A DNA stretch of 54,471 nt from Wenzhouxiangella sp. Its GTDB lineage: Bacteria > Pseudomonadota > Gammaproteobacteria > Xanthomonadales > Wenzhouxiangellaceae. The translations under genes were made by a program, and so were the position numbers. The notes under the pieces are model-generated. The model did not search any database and was not told the origin of the DNA. It saw nothing but the letters and a program-made list of their open reading frames with translations. Below are positions 53,549 to 54,471 of this stretch, piece after piece (positions within the stretch are counted from its first letter, which is position 1; every line of letters starts with the position of its first letter). The stretch covers positions 1 through 54,471 of the forward strand of contig SLKT01000058.1 of NCBI GenBank assembly GCA_007134485.1. The letters run 5' to 3'.

Positions 53549-53729
53549 GCCCGCCTTATTCACCAGCCTTCCGTAACGAGGTACCGCCAGGTGCCGTGGC
53601 TGGGGCGTTTCGGGACCGAGCGGGCCGGAGGCGTACTCGCCTGTAAGGTGAGGACCCGCGACCGAGCGAAACGCCGCAGATGCGGGGCCTGGCGGCGCCG
53701 CAGTAGGTAGGGTGGTGAATAAGGCGGGC
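53549..53729. mobile_element. 181-bp foldback/MITE-like element
   Basis: Perfect 17-bp terminal inverted repeats bound it: GCCCGCCTTATTCACCA at 53549-53565 and its complement at 53713-53729. Both ends are flanked by TTA (53546-53548 and 53730-53732), a likely 3-bp target duplication. Inside, 53584-53612 and 53667-53695 form a second, imperfect inverted repeat (CCGCCAGG ... CCTGGCGG and GGCGTTTCG ... CGAAACGCC). It encodes no transposase and would need one in trans. The parent insertion-sequence family was not assigned. Confidence 0.75.
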
Positions 53730-53868
53730 TTAGTTCATCCCTGATCTCAGACAACCGTGCAGCAATCTTATTCAATGAGATAGGCACAAGTGCAATCAGG
53801 TACACGATAAGCGCCAAAAAGAGCAGGCCGAGGATCTGGCCAATAAGCACGGCAACACTCATCTCCAT
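53560..53868 (-). CDS. Small membrane protein gene with 3' end replaced by the foldback element
   Basis: The N-terminal part is convincing: ATG at 53868 with GGAG upstream, then MEMSVAVLIGQILGLLFLALIV, one membrane helix, and a short amphipathic helix LNKIAARLSEIRDEL. After about residue 46 the frame enters the 181-bp element, and the remaining 55 or so residues (SPPYSPPYLLRRRQAPHL...) are element-encoded. The original C-terminus is lost or was very short. Function is unknown. An attC-like site lies 138 nt upstream. Confidence 0.5.
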   Translation of the reverse strand: MEMSVAVLIGQILGLLFLALIVYLIALVPISLNKIAARLSEIRDELSPPYSPPYLLRRRQAPHLRRFARSRVLTLQASTPPARSVPKRPSHGTWRYLVTEGW

Positions 53869-54005
53869 TGTAGTTCTCCATTGGGGTAAAGAGGAATCTT
53901 CGCACAATGCCTTGCCACTCAAACGCAGACAAAGCCGGCACGTGAGCACGTTGGCGCATACACATAATGTCGAGTGCCCATGATGTCTTAACTGCCACCA
54001 AACTC

Positions 54006-54060
54006 GCCCAACTTCGCCGGCCCGGAGCTTTCCGGGGTCCGGTTGAACGCATTGTTAGGG
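54006..54060 (-). repeat. Integron attC-like recombination site
   Basis: Read on the minus strand it runs CCCTAACAATGCGTTCAACC, then a stem CCCCGGA ... TCCGGG, then CCGGCGAAGTTGGGC. The outer core sites CCCTAAC and GTTGGGC and the inner CGTTCAAC/CGAAG region resemble a short (55-bp) attC folded as a hairpin. The first core deviates from the RYYYAAC consensus by one base. The site would place the small membrane protein as the next cassette. Confidence 0.5.
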
Positions 54061-54108
54061 GCGGCGAGGGGCGGTAGAATCTCCATGGTACCTATTTCTG
54101 GAGGCCCT

Positions 54109-54348
54109 ATGACCGCTGGACCGTTACAGCGCGTACGCTCCGAAGCCCTGGCGCTTTGCGAGGCTGAACGGGCGGAATTGGCCCATGACTTGATCCAAAG
54201 CCTCGATGCGCCCCGGGACAATGGGGTCGAGGATGCCTGGGAGCGAGAAATTTCCCGTCGAATCGGTGAGATCGATGCAGGACAGACTGAACTATTTGAG
54301 CGGACAGAGTTTCGGGAACGGATTCACGCAAAGCTAGAGCGGCAATAG
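54109..54348 (+). CDS. Addiction-module antitoxin-like protein (toxin not seen)
   Basis: The 79-residue protein begins MTAGPLQRVRSEALALCEAERAELAHDLIQSL and continues with WEREISRRIGEIDAG, the pattern of the putative addiction module component family that precedes RelE/ParE toxins. GGAGG lies eight bases before the ATG at 54109. No toxin gene follows: a hairpin occurs 12 nt after the stop, and the next frame is on the other strand. It may be an orphan antitoxin or the remnant of a cassette. Confidence 0.75.
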   Translation: MTAGPLQRVRSEALALCEAERAELAHDLIQSLDAPRDNGVEDAWEREISRRIGEIDAGQTELFERTEFRERIHAKLERQ

Positions 54349-54359
54349 ACTGTCAACAA

Positions 54360-54388
54360 CCACCGGCTAAAGCCGGTGGCTTGCTTTT
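54360..54388. terminator. Hairpin with T-run after the antitoxin gene
   Basis: CCACCGGCT and AGCCGGTGG form a 9-bp stem, followed by CTTGCTTTT on the plus strand. It fits a rho-independent terminator and would also serve the convergent gene at the window edge. The same kind of stem is common at the ends of IS200/IS605 elements and in REP sequences, an alternative reading. Confidence 0.6.
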
Positions 54389-54425
54389 ACGGCTCAAAGC
54401 CGGATCGATCGGCCGTTCGGCCGAT

Positions 54426-54471
54426 TTACACCACGCTGAAGTCATCATCCGGCTCCGGGGGCTGTTGCGTC
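54426..54471 (-). CDS. C-terminus of an unidentified protein (partial)
   Basis: A reading frame enters from the right edge and ends with TQQPPEPDDDFSVV and a TAA stop at 54426-54428. Only 14 residues are visible, so no family can be given. It is convergent with the antitoxin gene and shares the hairpin at 54360-54388. Confidence 0.35.
   Translation of the reverse strand, partial: TQQPPEPDDDFSVV

Noticed and set aside
53304-53549. 81-codon plus-strand frame before the foldback element
   Set aside because: It overlaps the start region of a membrane-protein gene on the other strand, has no ribosome site and resembles nothing known; it could be a decayed fragment but I cannot support it.

Overview
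The window is GC-rich chromosomal DNA from a gammaproteobacterium. The order rsmG-parA-parB-atpI-atpB-atpE-atpF is the usual gammaproteobacterial origin-proximal block. A plant-type glutamate-cysteine ligase and a xanthomonadin-like aryl polyene cluster with a chorismatase point towards Xanthomonadales or Wenzhouxiangella-like relatives. That placement is an inference from gene content, not a database result.

Layout. 1-4632 (minus): start of the ATP synthase operon, with the ParAB partition genes and RsmG. 4694-5728 (plus): a YdgA/DUF945-like envelope protein. 5773-11709 (minus): a complete five-gene peptide/nickel-type ABC importer whose gaps and two C-termini contain heptameric GGGAGAC/GGAAGAC tandem repeats, often as inverted pairs. 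11916-13268: gshA. 13736-20683: two convergent operons that I read as one uncharacterised pathway. The plus arm encodes a degenerate pterin-synthase-like protein, a GT4 glycosyltransferase, a SAM methyltransferase and a flippase-like membrane protein. The minus arm encodes an FkbM methyltransferase, a creatininase/ArfB-like amidohydrolase, a GTP cyclohydrolase II fused to a degenerate RibB-like domain, and a RibD-type reductase. 20731-26005: a sulfatase-like membrane enzyme, a ZnuD-like TonB receptor behind a Zur-box-like palindrome, a DUF3617 protein and a YdcF-like protein.

26059-42968 is an aryl polyene/xanthomonadin-type pigment cluster. It has a ketosynthase, a chain-length-factor-like partner, a GT2, two flavin-dependent halogenase-like enzymes, a XanB2-type chorismatase to make the hydroxybenzoate starter, an ACP, an ApeG-like membrane protein, an AMP ligase, two hotdog dehydratases, an acyltransferase, a LolA-like carrier, an MMPL exporter and a ketoreductase. 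A PAS-PAS-PAS-GGDEF-EAL protein is translationally coupled to its end. 43050-52716 is more ordinary: a DUF418 membrane protein, an AsmA protein paired with a secreted repeat protein, a nucleotide pyrophosphatase/phosphodiesterase, a MAPEG protein, a GNAT acetyltransferase and an EamA transporter.

The right end (52.7-54.47 kb) looks accessory. It holds a 181-bp foldback/MITE-like element with perfect terminal inverted repeats inside the 3' end of a small membrane-protein gene, an integron attC-like site, an antitoxin gene with no toxin beside it, and a hairpin next to the C-terminus of a gene that runs off the window.

The best candidate for an undescribed system is the GTP/pterin-enzyme plus glycosyltransferase plus methyltransferase plus flippase assembly at 13.7-20.7 kb. 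Its PTPS-like member has lost the catalytic Cys and one zinc ligand. No tRNA, rRNA or CRISPR array was seen.
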